Positions 1 through 6,255 of a stretch of 13,543 nucleotides of DNA are shown here, one piece after another. The first letter of the stretch is position 1. Each line of letters opens with the position of its first letter. The stretch spans positions 1 to 13,543 of the forward strand of contig CAPHDI010000020.1 of the NCBI GenBank assembly GCA_948623715.1, in the 5' to 3' direction. A model generated the notes under the pieces. It was not told where the DNA came from. It did not search any database and was given only the letters and a program-made list of their open reading frames with translations. A program made the translations under genes and the position numbers. The DNA comes from an uncultured Candidatus Saccharibacteria bacterium (GTDB lineage Bacteria; Patescibacteriota; Saccharimonadia; Saccharimonadales; Saccharimonadaceae).

Positions 1-1
1 C

Positions 2-256
2 AAACTGATCACTGCCATCTGCAAAATGGCAAAGGAGCAGAAGCGGGTGACCGCACGAGAGCGGAATGTCACCAACGACAAATTTACGATGCGGCTGTTT
101 TTGATCCGGCTGGGATTTATCGGGGATGAGTACAAAACCGCCCGGAAAATCCTGCTCAGAAACCTTACTGGCAACAGCGCCTGGAAAAACGGTCCACCGC
201 CAGGGTGGAGGTCGACACCGACAGCTAATAAAGGGGGTGCGCCTTATGATAACTAA
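2..256 (+). CDS. C-terminal part of ICE cargo protein ('virulence protein' type), partial at window edge
   Basis: The frame is open from base 2, so this is the tail of a longer gene starting before the window; the Met at 26 is internal. The visible part includes KMAKEQKRVTARERNVTNDK and the stretch FLIRLGFIGDEYK followed by RKILLRNLTGNSAWKNG. This matches, from memory, the C-terminal end of a protein common in Firmicutes conjugative elements that is often annotated 'virulence protein' and has no proven biochemical role. The last residues after WKNG look unnatural (PPPGWRSTPTANKGG). The frame at 193 onward instead reads STARVEVDTDS and stops at the double stop TAATAA (226-231), just before the next gene's ribosome site. 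A one-base frameshift near 190-196 is therefore possible. As read, the gene overlaps the DUF4314 start by 11 nt. Confidence 0.7.
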   Translation, partial: KLITAICKMAKEQKRVTARERNVTNDKFTMRLFLIRLGFIGDEYKTARKILLRNLTGNSAWKNGPPPGWRSTPTANKGGAPYDN

Positions 257-482
257 GGGTAAATTTCTCAGCCCGTATACAGTGAAGATGGTGCGGAAGC
301 TTTATCCGGCAGGGTGCCGCGTGGAATTAGTCCATATGGACGACCCCTACAGCACACTGCCTCCCGGTGAGCGCGGAACGGTAGTGTTAGTGGACGATAC
401 CGGAACTGTGTTTGTGGACTGGGACTGCGGCTCCAGCCTCGGTGTCGTATTCGGCGTTGACGAGATCCGCAAAGTACCTTAA
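246..482 (+). CDS. DUF4314 domain protein
   Basis: A 78-residue protein. The start is ATG 246, eight bases after the SD AAGGGGG (231-237); an in-frame upstream ATG at 126 lies inside the previous gene and has no ribosome site. The sequence runs MITKGKFLSPYTVKMVRKLY, then a stretch with CRVELVHMDDPYSTLPPG and GERGTVVLVDDTGTVFVDWD, resembling a small SH3-like beta barrel. It ends with SSLGVVFGVDEIRKV. This is the DUF4314 family as I remember it, found as a small accessory protein in Firmicutes ICEs; the function is unknown. A hairpin and a terminator follow immediately, so it appears to be the last gene of its operon and the recombinase has its own transcript. Family assignment is fairly sure, function is not. 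Confidence 0.8.
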   Translation: MITKGKFLSPYTVKMVRKLYPAGCRVELVHMDDPYSTLPPGERGTVVLVDDTGTVFVDWDCGSSLGVVFGVDEIRKVP

Positions 483-483
483 A

Positions 484-499
484 GACGGCCCAGGCCGTC
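484..499. repeat. Short perfect inverted repeat after the DUF4314 stop
   Basis: GACGGCC (484-490) and GGCCGTC (493-499) are perfect inverted arms separated by CA. It lies one base after the DUF4314 stop and nine bases before the main terminator. It has no T-run of its own, so it may be a 3' stabilising hairpin or part of a compound terminator. Confidence 0.55.
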
Positions 500-507
500 A
501 TAAACCG

Positions 508-536
508 CCAGCCCGCCGTCTTTTGCGGGCTGGTTT
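508..536 (+). terminator. Rho-independent terminator after DUF4314
   Basis: CCAGCCCGC (508-516) pairs perfectly with GCGGGCTGG (525-533) around an 8-nt T-rich loop and is followed by TTT. It ends the cargo operon and separates it from the recombinase gene. Confidence 0.85.
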
Positions 537-657
537 CTAAAGAAACTATTGCAATAATGAGATTATTAAGAAAGAGAAAACAATGCGCTTACGCCTTGAT
601 GCGTAAGGCGATCAGAGGTAAAATTAGAATAGAAAACTGCGAAAGGAGGCCATTTTA
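537..657 (+). promoter_or_regulatory. Leader/promoter region of the recombinase gene
   Basis: This 121-base gap holds AATAAT-GAG-ATTATT (an inverted repeat with 6-base arms, within 553-567) and an imperfect hairpin made from CGCTTACGC and GCGTAAGGCG (586-610). The second hairpin has one bulged base. It ends with the SD AAAGGAGG (642-649), eight bases before the GTG start. No clear -35/-10 pair stands out. The two dyads could be operators that keep the recombinase quiet; that is inference. Confidence 0.4.
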
Positions 658-2418
658 GTGAGTATTTCTACCGAAAACCCTATGCAAGCACTTGCCGCCA
701 GCATGACACCAAAGTTTGCCGTCTCTTACCTGCGCGTCTCGACACGGGGGCAAGCTGAACGGGGCGGTGGGGCTGATGAGGGCTTTTCCATCCCAGCCCA
801 ACGAGAGGCCAACAAGAAAAAAGCCCTGTCTATGGGCGCAATGGTGGGCAAGGAATTTGTGGACCGAGGCGCTTCCGCTAAATCCGCAGACCGCCCCGAA
901 CTCCAGAAGATGCTGGAATATGTCAAAGAAAACGCTGACCGGGTGGATTATGTGATTGTCCATAAGGTCGACCGCCTCGCCCGGAATCGTGGCGATGATA
1001 TTGACATTATGCGTACTCTGCGGGAATGCGGCATCCAGTTGGTTTCTGCCTCAGAGAGTATTGATGACACCCCTGCCGGGATGCTGCTCCATGGCATTAT
1101 GAGCTCTATTGCTGAGTTTTACTCGCAAAACTTGGCAAATGAGGTAAAGAAAGGGCTGTACGAGAAAGTCAAGCATGGTGGCACAGCGCATAAAGCGCCG
1201 ATAGGCTATCTGAATATACGTCGTATTGACGAAAAAGGGCGCGAGGAACGTACTGTAGTTGTCGATGAGGAACGAGCACCTTTGATTAAGTTAGCCTTTG
1301 AGGAATTCGCAACCGGAAATTGGACCGTAAGTGATCTGGCCGATTATCTTGCAGCTCGTGGTCTCACAACCCGAGCCACCCCTAAAATGCCTTCAGTACC
1401 AATCAATAAGAAATATCTCAATTCCATCCTCAATAACCCGTATTATAAGGGCGTTGTGGTATATAAAGACGTTGACTATATGGGGAGTCATACTCCACTT
1501 GTCAGTGCCGATTTATGGCAACAGGTGCAGGATGTTTTGGCTTCTCACATCAATGGGGAGCGCACTCGTGAGCATCCTCATTTCCTCAAGGGCAGCTTAT
1601 ATTGCCGCAATTGTGGCTCCCGCATGATAATTACTTATGCCCGGTCTAAATCCGGCGTAAGGTATCCGTATTTCGTATGTGCTGGACGTCATAGCAAGCG
1701 AAAACGAGATTGTAATCAAAAAGCAGTGCTGATTAGTGAAGTAGAAGAACAGGTCAATTTGATTTATGCGCGGTATTCACTCCCAGCAAATCAGTGTGTA
1801 GCTTTAGAAGAGCATCTGAAAAACACTGTCAAGGTAGAGAAAAAACGCTATATGAGCGAATTGGACGGGCTGCGGCGCGAGAAGAACACCATCGAGCGTC
1901 AGCGCAAAAAGTTGTTAGATGCACATTATAACGATGCAATTCCGCTTGATTTGCTTAAAAGTGAACAGAAAAGGCTGGCAAAACAATTAGCAGCTATCGA
2001 CCACGAAATCAATGCCTATGAGGCTATATTTACTTCTGCACTTGAGAAGCTGGAGGAGGCCATAGAAATCGTTAAGGATTGCGGTGTGGCCTATAAATTA
2101 GCACCCGATAGCATTAAGCGCATCATGAACTGCGCGATTTTCTCAAAGCTGTGGGTTGAGCCTAACGGGGAAATTACTGCTGAGTTTAAGCAGCCATTCA
2201 GTACGTTAGTGGACGCTACGGAGGGCGCGGCAGGTCAGTCTGACAAAGAAGAAACCCGTGATGTCATTCAGACATTCACGGATTTCTTCTCTGCCATCCA
2301 AAACCGCATCTCAAATTTTTTTGGTCAGGGTTTGAATAACGACTTTTTGGTGGGCGATAGAGGAGTCGAACCTCTGACCTCGTCTACGTCAAAGACGCGC
2401 TCTAGCCAACTGAGCTAA
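658..2418 (+). CDS. Large serine recombinase (site-specific integrase/excisionase)
   Basis: A 586-residue protein that would cut and rejoin attachment sites to integrate and excise the element. The start is GTG 658, placed by AAAGGAGG eight bases upstream. The N-terminal resolvase domain (about 19-165) has AVSYLRVSTRGQ with catalytic Ser28 and DYVIVHKVDRLARN near 97-110. The recombinase domain (about 180-300) has HKAPIGYLNI and LNNPYYKGVV. A zinc ribbon has Cys316, Cys319, Cys341 and Cys352. A long charged coiled coil (about 385-475) follows, as in TnpX/Tn4451-like enzymes. The last 22 residues, from Val565 on, are encoded by the antisense strand of tRNA-Val, and the stop lies inside that gene. 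This tail is probably created by integration, so the free circular element would encode a different end. The family call is secure; the target site is inferred from the junction. Confidence 0.93.
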   Translation: MSISTENPMQALAASMTPKFAVSYLRVSTRGQAERGGGADEGFSIPAQREANKKKALSMGAMVGKEFVDRGASAKSADRPELQKMLEYVKENADRVDYVIVHKVDRLARNRGDDIDIMRTLRECGIQLVSASESIDDTPAGMLLHGIMSSIAEFYSQNLANEVKKGLYEKVKHGGTAHKAPIGYLNIRRIDEKGREERTVVVDEERAPLIKLAFEEFATGNWTVSDLADYLAARGLTTRATPKMPSVPINKKYLNSILNNPYYKGVVVYKDVDYMGSHTPLVSADLWQQVQDVLASHINGERTREHPHFLKGSLYCRNCGSRMIITYARSKSGVRYPYFVCAGRHSKRKRDCNQKAVLISEVEEQVNLIYARYSLPANQCVALEEHLKNTVKVEKKRYMSELDGLRREKNTIERQRKKLLDAHYNDAIPLDLLKSEQKRLAKQLAAIDHEINAYEAIFTSALEKLEEAIEIVKDCGVAYKLAPDSIKRIMNCAIFSKLWVEPNGEITAEFKQPFSTLVDATEGAAGQSDKEETRDVIQTFTDFFSAIQNRISNFFGQGLNNDFLVGDRGVEPLTSSTSKTRSSQLS

Positions 2419-2424
2419 CCGCCC
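2348..2424. other. Putative attachment site (attL/attR) at the tRNA-Val gene
   Basis: The change from element to chromosome occurs at the 3' end of the tRNA. The recombinase frame crosses into the tRNA, and base composition changes on either side. Serine recombinases need only a very short crossover core, so the exact position cannot be fixed from one junction. The matching copy should lie beyond the left edge of the window. Confidence 0.6.
2348..2424 (-). tRNA. tRNA-Val (anticodon GAC)
   Basis: Read on the minus strand from 2424, the cloverleaf is complete. The acceptor GGGCGGT pairs with ATCGCCC (one G-U). The D-stem is GCTC/GAGC with GG in the loop. The anticodon stem is CGTCT/AGACG with loop TTGACGT. 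The T-stem is AGAGG/CCTCT with loop TTCGACT. Discriminator A and an encoded CCA end the gene. Loop positions 34-36 are GAC, so the amino acid is valine. Base 37 is G, which is unusual after a C36 anticodon. The gene is intact despite the element joined to its 3' end. Confidence 0.93.
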
Positions 2425-2433
2425 GATATGGTT

Positions 2434-2442
2434 ATTATAGCA
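2434..2442 (-). promoter_or_regulatory. Extended -10 promoter of tRNA-Val
   Basis: On the minus strand TGC-TATAAT ends 9 bases before the tRNA 5' end, the right spacing for transcription to begin a few bases ahead of the mature tRNA. The -35 position at 17-bp spacing reads TTCACA, a fair match. Confidence 0.75.
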
Positions 2443-2501
2443 CAGATAGATAAAGTTGTGAAGTGGGGATTTTGAGAAAAATGTAAAAACTGAAATACTT
2501 A

Positions 2502-2510
2502 TGGTATAAT
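2502..2510 (+). promoter_or_regulatory. Extended -10 promoter of the DUF5663-like gene
   Basis: TGG-TATAAT (2502-2510) gives a start near 2517 and a leader of about 17 nt. A weak -35 (TGTAAA, 2482-2487) lies at 17-bp spacing. The leader contains GGAGAAAAG twice in tandem (2511-2519 and 2521-2529); the second copy supplies the ribosome site. Confidence 0.75.
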
Positions 2511-2533
2511 GGAGAAAAGAGGAGAAAAGTAAG

Positions 2534-2830
2534 ATGATGCGCGTGGATGAGCAGTTTATGGAAGAAGTGGGACTGGGGGCGATGCCAGAGGCGGAGAAGC
2601 AGGAATTTATGAAGCATGCGCAGGAAGAGTTGGAAGTGCGAGTCGGGCAGGGGATTGGAGCGAACTTGTCAGAGGCGCAGATGGCGGAGTTCGAGGGGGT
2701 GACGGATCTAGACGCGGCGGCAGCATGGCTGGATCAGAATGCGCCGAATTTCCGGGAGGTGGCCGCGAAAGTTTTTGAAGAATTCAAAAAAGAATTGGCG
2801 GCGGAGCGAGAAAGCATCCTCGGGATGTAA
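2534..2830 (+). CDS. DUF5663-like small protein of unknown function
   Basis: A 98-residue acidic protein (EEVGLGAMPEAEKQEFMKHA near the start, then ELEVRVGQGIGANLSEAQMA) that should be almost wholly helical. The pattern 'VDEQF.EE.GLG.MP..EK..F..H..EELE.RVG..L...Q..EFE' is that of the small DUF5663 family known, from memory, mainly in Patescibacteria; no function is established. The start ATG 2534 is favoured over the next ATG (2537) because GGAG (2521-2524) is nine bases upstream of it. It has its own promoter. Its stop lies four bases from the convergent fmt stop and no terminator hairpin is visible between them. No membrane segment or signal peptide is seen. Confidence 0.75.
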   Translation: MMRVDEQFMEEVGLGAMPEAEKQEFMKHAQEELEVRVGQGIGANLSEAQMAEFEGVTDLDAAAAWLDQNAPNFREVAAKVFEEFKKELAAERESILGM

Positions 2831-2834
2831 AACA

Positions 2835-3668
2835 CTATTTTCGGGCGGTTTTACCGTAGCCGTTGAGGAAGGATTTCGCGTCCATAGGTTTCTTGCCTTC
2901 AGGCTGGAGTTCGTCGACGGCGATGAAGTTGCGGTCGGCGCACTTGATCATGAGCGGCGAGACGAGAGTGTTGATAATTGAGGGGTCACAGATAACGGTA
3001 GTCGAGTCGACGAGATGGGCCTTTAGAATAATACAAGTCTTGCCGAAGAATTCGTATTTTGGCTTCGGGAAAGTCTGATAGGCGATAATCTGACGAAGAA
3101 TCTCGGGGGCGGAATGTTTCTCTGGGTGAAGCTGAGAGAGAGATTTATCGAACTTGTCAGTATAAGTAGCGCCGGTCTCGGGCTGAGGCGTAGGAGTCAT
3201 GGTGCGAATTTTATCGAGATTTTCGACGAGCCAGGTTGCGCCGGCAGTGGCGAGGTGTTCATAGATGATAGACTTGTCGAGAGGGAGATTATGTAGAGTC
3301 TCTTGGTGGTAGATCGGGCCGGCGTCCATTTTGCGGACTAGCTTCATGATGGAATAGCTGAAATCAGTATCGCCGGCAAGGATGGCAGACTCGATGGGGG
3401 AGGCGCCACGATATTTCGGGAGCAGGGAGGGGTGAAGATTAAGAATACCTTCGGGCTCGAAGAGGTCGAGGAGATCTTTTTTGATCAAAATGCCGTAAGA
3501 AGCGAGAATGCCGAAAGCGGCGGGATGTTTGCGTTTGAGCTCGGCGACCTTTGCGAGATCGTCGGGGGTGCGGGCATGAAAAAGGAGTTCGACGTGTGGG
3601 GCGAGGGTTTCTAATGTTGCGTCGGCAAGGGGGCCGTTGCCCAAAAAGATAACTTCAGGTTTACTCAT
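2835..3668 (-). CDS. fmt: Methionyl-tRNA formyltransferase
   Basis: A 277-residue enzyme that transfers a formyl group from 10-formyltetrahydrofolate to Met-tRNAfMet so translation can start. The catalytic core is clear: AFGILASYGILI (51-62), GILNLHPSLLPKYRGASPI (74-92) with Asn77 and His79, and MKLVRKMDAGPIY with Asp115, corresponding to N-x-H and D of known Fmt. The start is ATG 3668 (MSKPEVIFLGNGPLAD), since that is where family homology begins. The frame remains open further upstream, but only antisense to nothing and inside def. Its ATG overlaps the end of def by eight bases (ATGAGTAA), so the two are probably translationally coupled. It is shorter than the usual ~310 residues, mostly in the C-terminal tRNA-binding domain, and the N-terminal GTPEFA-like motif is altered to GNGPLAD. 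Confidence 0.93.
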   Translation of the reverse strand: MSKPEVIFLGNGPLADATLETLAPHVELLFHARTPDDLAKVAELKRKHPAAFGILASYGILIKKDLLDLFEPEGILNLHPSLLPKYRGASPIESAILAGDTDFSYSIMKLVRKMDAGPIYHQETLHNLPLDKSIIYEHLATAGATWLVENLDKIRTMTPTPQPETGATYTDKFDKSLSQLHPEKHSAPEILRQIIAYQTFPKPKYEFFGKTCIILKAHLVDSTTVICDPSIINTLVSPLMIKCADRNFIAVDELQPEGKKPMDAKSFLNGYGKTARK

Positions 3669-4239
3669 CGGGGAAGAGATCTTTATTATTACGGATTTCT
3701 GACTCGTAATCGGTGATAGGGACGAGGTCGCCATTGTCATTCATGCGATAGAAAGCGGTAGGGTCGTCCTTGATATGGTCGATGAAAAGGATGCCGTCGA
3801 GATGGTCGATTTCGTGGAGGAGGGTACGGGCGAGGTAGCCAGAGGCCTTGAGGCGGACTTCGGTGCCGTCTTCAAGGAGAGCTTTAACTTTAACCTTATG
3901 TGGGCGGCCGACGAGTCCATAAATCTCGGGGACGGAGAGGCAGCCTTCCTGATCTTTGTCGATTTTGCCCTCGGTGCGGATGACTTCGGGGTTGATAAGG
4001 GCAGTGAAATGCTGGTTGTCTTTATTGTCGAGGTCGTCACGGATGATGATAATGCGCTGATTCTCGCCCATCTGAGGGGCGGCCATAGCGGCAGAAAGTT
4101 CGTAAGGGTGCTGAGCTTCCCAAGCCAGGGAAGCGGCGCGCATGTCGGCGATTAGCTCGCGGGTCTCGTCGGTGATTTCGCGGACCTTGACGGATTTTGC
4201 GCGCAGTCTAGGGTCAGGGGTGGTAATTAGTTTTCTCAT
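3661..4239 (-). CDS. def: Peptide deformylase
   Basis: A 192-residue metalloenzyme that removes the formyl group from new proteins. Motif II is EGCLSVPE (Cys100) and motif III is HEIDH (His142, Glu143, His146). Motif I reads AAMAAPQMG (50-58), with Gln56 kept but the usual Gly-x-Gly of 'GVGLAAPQ' replaced. The start at 4239 (MRKLITTPDPRLR) is preferred over ATG 4245 (MAMRKL). The -10 box lies at 4252-4247, so transcription should start near 4240, and an mRNA beginning there would lack the upstream ATG. The gene follows priA by 13 bases and overlaps fmt by 8, giving the classic priA-def-fmt order. It may be read both from priA and from its own internal promoter. The family call is secure; the leaderless start is inference. 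Confidence 0.95.
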   Translation of the reverse strand: MRKLITTPDPRLRAKSVKVREITDETRELIADMRAASLAWEAQHPYELSAAMAAPQMGENQRIIIIRDDLDNKDNQHFTALINPEVIRTEGKIDKDQEGCLSVPEIYGLVGRPHKVKVKALLEDGTEVRLKASGYLARTLLHEIDHLDGILFIDHIKDDPTAFYRMNDNGDLVPITDYESEIRNNKDLFPDE

Positions 4240-4246
4240 TGCCATT

Positions 4247-4255
4247 ATTATATCA
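4247..4255 (-). promoter_or_regulatory. Internal extended -10 promoter of def-fmt
   Basis: On the minus strand TGA-TATAAT spans 4255 to 4247. The TGA is the stop codon of priA, serving also as the TGn of the extended -10. The start codon of def at 4239 is seven bases after the -10, so the transcript would have essentially no leader. Confidence 0.7.
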
Positions 4256-6220
4256 TAGAAGCGACGGCGGGTCGAGAACTATTGACCACTGAGAAGTCGC
4301 TGTGAAGGGGATGAGGGCGGTACGGAGCTGTTCGCGGGAGGTGGATTTGAGGATGATTTGCCAGGTGAAGCCGCGGCTAGTGCGTTCATGAAAGGCGGGT
4401 GCGGGTGGGGAGACGGAGAGAGCGGGATTTTTTGCGAGCTCGGTGTAGGCTTGGCGGATTTTGGCGAGGGTAGTCTTCTCGGTCTTGTAGGTGATGCTGA
4501 GGCGGGCGAGATAGGTGAAGGGTGGCATTTGCTGTTCGCGGCGTTTTTTCAGGAGGTAATCGGCGAAAGCGGGGAAATCGGATTTAATTGCGGAGGTGAT
4601 GACGGGGTGGTCGGGCCGGTAAGACTGGATGAAGACTTCGGCGAGGTCGAGGTGGCCACGACCGACGCGGCCGATGACTTGGGTGAGAAGCTCGAAGGTG
4701 CGCTCTTCGGCGGAGAAATCGGGGAGAGCGAGGCCAGAGTCGGCCTGGACGACGCCGACGGTGGCGAGATGGGGGAGATCGAGACCGCGGGCGAGAGTCT
4801 GAGTGCCGATGAGAATGTCGATATCGCCGGCGTGGACGTCGTGGTAGTGGGTGGCGAGACCGTCAGTTTTCTTATTATCACCGTCAAAACGGGCGATTTT
4901 TGCGTCGGGGAAGAGACGCTGGAGCTCGGATTCGAGGAGTTTCGTGCCGAAACCTTTATGAATAATGCCAGGGTGGCCGCACTCGGGGCAAGAGGTGGGG
5001 ACTTTTTCTTCGTGGCCGCAAATGTGACAACTTAAAGTATAAGAATCGGCATGGAGAGTCATAGGAAGGTAGCATTCGGGGCAGAGGGCTTGCCAGCCAC
5101 AGTTTTCGCAGATGGTAAGAGGTGAAGAGCCACGACGATTATGGAAAATGAGAGTTTGATGGTTAGCTTTAACATTTCTCTCGATAGCTGTCAAGAGGGG
5201 AGTAGAAAAATAGCGATTTTTGGTGAAATTATCGCGATTCTTGAGGTCGATAATGGTGGTTTTGGCGGTGATGGCAGTAGATTTGGCCTTAACGTCGAGA
5301 TTGACAAGGGTGTTGCGGGTTTTTGCAAGGTGGTAATCGACGATATTAGGGGTGGCAGTACCGAGAATACAGGGAATTTTACTACTGCTAGCGATGAAAC
5401 TGGCGAGGCGGAGAGCGGAGTAGCGGGGCGGATTCTCCTGATAATAGGAAGATTCGTGGGCTTCATCGATGATAATCAGACCGAGATTATTGATAGGGGC
5501 GAGGAGGGCGGAGCGAGGGCCGATGATGACCTGGGGGTTGGTAGAAATGAGGGTGTCAAGCCAGATTTTGCGACGTTCGGCCATGGTTTGTTGGGAGTGC
5601 ATGAGAATAATACGGTCACCGAAGGTATCAGAGAAGATTTTGACGAGTTGGCTGGTCAAAGCGATCTCGGGGACGAGGAGGATGGTGGATTTTTGCGATT
5701 TAAGGGTATTTAGAGCCATTTTGAGGTAAATATTGGTCTTACCGCTACCAGTGACACCTCTGAGTAAACGGGTGGCTCCTGGGGCGTTTTCGAGGGCTGT
5801 GAGAGCGGCGTGTTGAGAAGCGTTTAGGGGGATGTCTGGGGTCGGGAGGGCGCTAGGAGGGCGGTTTGAGGGGTCGGAGGCGTCTGGGGGCTCTAAATAG
5901 CCTTTGAGGGCATTTCGGGCGGCGAGGCCGGCAGGAATCATAAGATTAGCCACGACCGGTATAGGGGTGAGATAGTACTTTGAGACCCAAAAAATCGCTT
6001 TTAAGAGATGAGATGATATAGGGGTGGGGAGGAGGAGTTTAGTGATGGGCTTGGTCGGGAAATCGACGGATTTAACCTGTCTATAAACGATACCGAGGAC
6101 GGTTTTTTTGCCGAGGGGAATGAGGACGATCTGACCAGGCAGGAGCTTCGTCTCAGAGCGATAGGTCAAGGCGCCGCCGCCACTGCGGTAGACTTCAGTC
6201 GGTATTACCTCGAAAAACAT
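4253..6220 (-). CDS. priA: Primosomal protein N', replication-restart helicase
   Basis: A 655-residue 3'-to-5' DNA helicase that reloads the replisome at stalled forks. The N-terminal DNA-binding region is 1-105. The helicase motifs are GVTGSGKT (155-162), IIIDEAH (249-255) and GTATP (287-291). Eight zinc cysteines lie at 371, 374, 380, 383, 398, 401, 411 and 414. The motif-V region is GTQTLARGLDLP (472-483), and motif VI is QVIGRVGR (514-521). Motif VI normally reads QVAGRAGR, so both small alanines are replaced here. The protein is about 75 residues shorter than E. coli PriA, largely between the N-terminal domain and the helicase. The ATG at 6220 lies six bases after the -10, so it is probably translated without a leader. 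It heads the priA-def-fmt cluster and diverges from the FemAB-like gene. Confidence 0.95.
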   Translation of the reverse strand: MFFEVIPTEVYRSGGGALTYRSETKLLPGQIVLIPLGKKTVLGIVYRQVKSVDFPTKPITKLLLPTPISSHLLKAIFWVSKYYLTPIPVVANLMIPAGLAARNALKGYLEPPDASDPSNRPPSALPTPDIPLNASQHAALTALENAPGATRLLRGVTGSGKTNIYLKMALNTLKSQKSTILLVPEIALTSQLVKIFSDTFGDRIILMHSQQTMAERRKIWLDTLISTNPQVIIGPRSALLAPINNLGLIIIDEAHESSYYQENPPRYSALRLASFIASSSKIPCILGTATPNIVDYHLAKTRNTLVNLDVKAKSTAITAKTTIIDLKNRDNFTKNRYFSTPLLTAIERNVKANHQTLIFHNRRGSSPLTICENCGWQALCPECYLPMTLHADSYTLSCHICGHEEKVPTSCPECGHPGIIHKGFGTKLLESELQRLFPDAKIARFDGDNKKTDGLATHYHDVHAGDIDILIGTQTLARGLDLPHLATVGVVQADSGLALPDFSAEERTFELLTQVIGRVGRGHLDLAEVFIQSYRPDHPVITSAIKSDFPAFADYLLKKRREQQMPPFTYLARLSITYKTEKTTLAKIRQAYTELAKNPALSVSPPAPAFHERTSRGFTWQIILKSTSREQLRTALIPFTATSQWSIVLDPPSLL

Positions 6221-6226
6221 AGGTTT

Positions 6227-6235
6227 ATTATAGCA
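6227..6235 (-). promoter_or_regulatory. Extended -10 promoter of priA
   Basis: TGC-TATAAT on the minus strand. The six bases between the -10 and the priA ATG put the expected transcription start at the start codon. No TTGACA-like box is present at 16-18 bp spacing. Confidence 0.75.
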
Positions 6236-6240
6236 CAGAG

Positions 6241-6249
6241 TGGTATAAT
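6241..6249 (+). promoter_or_regulatory. Extended -10 promoter of the FemAB-like gene
   Basis: TGG-TATAAT, followed by six bases (GGAGGT) and then the ATG. GGAGGT resembles a ribosome site but touches the start codon, too close to act as one, and should lie at or before the transcript start. The priA -10 lies only 11 bp away on the other strand, so the two promoters should exclude each other. Confidence 0.75.
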
Positions 6250-6255
6250 GGAGGT

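Larger units (their letters stand above)
1..2347. mobile_element. End of a Firmicutes-type integrative element (ICE-like)
   Basis: This stretch carries an ICE-associated cargo protein tail, a DUF4314 protein and a large serine recombinase, and ends exactly where a complete tRNA-Val begins. Genes sit close together with strong Shine-Dalgarno (SD) sequences (AAGGGGG, AAAGGAGG). Base composition is nearly balanced between G and C on the + strand, unlike the G-heavy chromosome that follows. The recombinase lying beside the junction and pointing at it is the usual layout for an element integrated by its own recombinase. The element continues to the left beyond the window, so its other attachment site and transfer genes are not visible. 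Assignment to Firmicutes rests on remembered protein resemblance and is inference. Confidence 0.8.

Noticed and set aside
126..245. Upstream ATG that would extend DUF4314 by 40 residues
   Set aside because: The extension overlaps the previous gene in another frame, lacks an SD, and is not part of the family. ATG 246 has AAGGGGG at ideal distance.
4358..5035. 225-codon + strand frame opposite priA
   Set aside because: It lies antisense to the zinc and helicase motifs of PriA and gives a Gly/Glu/Val-rich product with no motif; a composition artefact.
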